Part shown: piece by piece, positions 63,735 to 64,000 of the stretch
Numbering within the stretch: the stretch's first letter is position 1
How the letters are laid out: the number at the start of each line of letters is the position of its first letter
Assembly: GCA_022410635.1 (NCBI GenBank)
Contig: JAJVDF010000003.1
Location: 3,521,990 to 3,585,989 of the forward strand
Direction: 5' to 3'
Length of the DNA stretch: 64,000 bases
From: Tretioscincus oriximinensis
Taxonomy: Eukaryota; Chordata; Lepidosauria; Squamata; Gymnophthalmidae
Program-made: the position numbers and the translations under genes
The notes under the pieces: model-generated
Databases searched by the model: none
The model's input: the letters and a program-made list of their open reading frames with translations, nothing else
What the model was told of the DNA's origin: nothing

Positions 63735-64000
63735 GGGATCGATCTCAAAGAACTCAAATGCGAAATTGCCGAACTTCTAACCAAAATATTTAATCTTTCC
63801 TTAAGATCAGGCATAGTACCAATAGATTGGAAGGTAGCTAATGTAACACCAATCTTCAAAAAAGGATCCCGGGGTGATCCCGGAAATTATAGACCAATCA
63901 GTTTAACATCAATTCCAGGTAAAGTGTTGGAAACCTTAATTAAGGACAAAATTACTAAACACATGGAGAAGCATGCATTGCTGAATGAAACTCAGCATGG
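63735..64000 (+). pseudogene. CR1-type LINE reverse transcriptase, 5' part, runs off window
   Basis: An uninterrupted frame of 88 codons to the window end. It shows the N-terminal RT blocks of the CR1/Jockey superfamily: IAELLTKIFNLSL, then WKVANVTPIFKKG, then NYRPISLTS, and VLETLIK. No start codon precedes it: it begins, 5'-truncated, right at the truncated 5' end of the minus-strand L1. The sequence is well preserved, suggesting a fairly young copy. The RT core and 3' end lie beyond the window. Confidence 0.85.

Overview
This window looks like intergenic or intronic DNA from a vertebrate nuclear genome, most likely a reptile and probably a squamate. That placement is inference: it rests on many CR1 and L2-like LINE fragments, an L1 that keeps the full reverse-transcriptase signature, tRNA-derived SINEs whose tail matches an L2-like LINE, and several kinds of non-autonomous DNA transposon. 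I found no single-copy protein-coding gene, no structural RNA gene and no prokaryotic feature. Almost all open frames of 60-130 codons are chance frames or translated repeats.

Layout. 1-9 kb: CR1 3' ends, a tRNA SINE with a purine-rich tail, a fold-back MITE nested in CR1, a Harbinger-like element, a second SINE, and a CR1 interrupted by an 820-base assembly gap. 9-13 kb: a probable hAT MITE carrying a short array of ETS-like motifs, a second fold-back MITE and a 200-bp polypyrimidine tract. 13-18 kb: CR1 and unclassified repeat copies ('family A'), a repeat-poor stretch that may hold conserved non-coding DNA, and a 1.1-kb Harbinger-like element with a large internal inverted repeat. 19-21 kb: a nested stack in which a Harbinger-like element holds an L2 3' end, which in turn holds both a TA-flanked MITE with a 42-bp minisatellite and a solo LTR.

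22-46 kb is a mosaic of CR1, L2 and SINE fragments, many nested in one another, with a clean hAT MITE at 32.2-32.5 kb that has a perfect 8-bp target duplication. 45-59 kb is dominated by family A copies, several tied to tetranucleotide arrays, by two inverted copies of another unclassified repeat, and by a palindromic MITE whose empty site can be read from sister copies.

59.8-63.7 kb is a minus-strand, 5'-truncated L1 whose ORF2 has endonuclease, reverse transcriptase and C-terminal Cys/His motifs broken by one in-frame stop and about two frameshifts. It meets, 5' end to 5' end, the open reverse-transcriptase frame of a plus-strand CR1-type LINE that runs off the window.

The window holds no operons or pathways. 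The working relationships visible are parasitic: a SINE shares its 3' tail with an L2-like LINE, and non-autonomous DNA elements rely on transposases encoded elsewhere. Single N characters are scattered throughout; one sits between two exact 53-bp copies, which points to unmerged contig ends. Repeat class names come from recognising motifs and termini by eye, with no library search.
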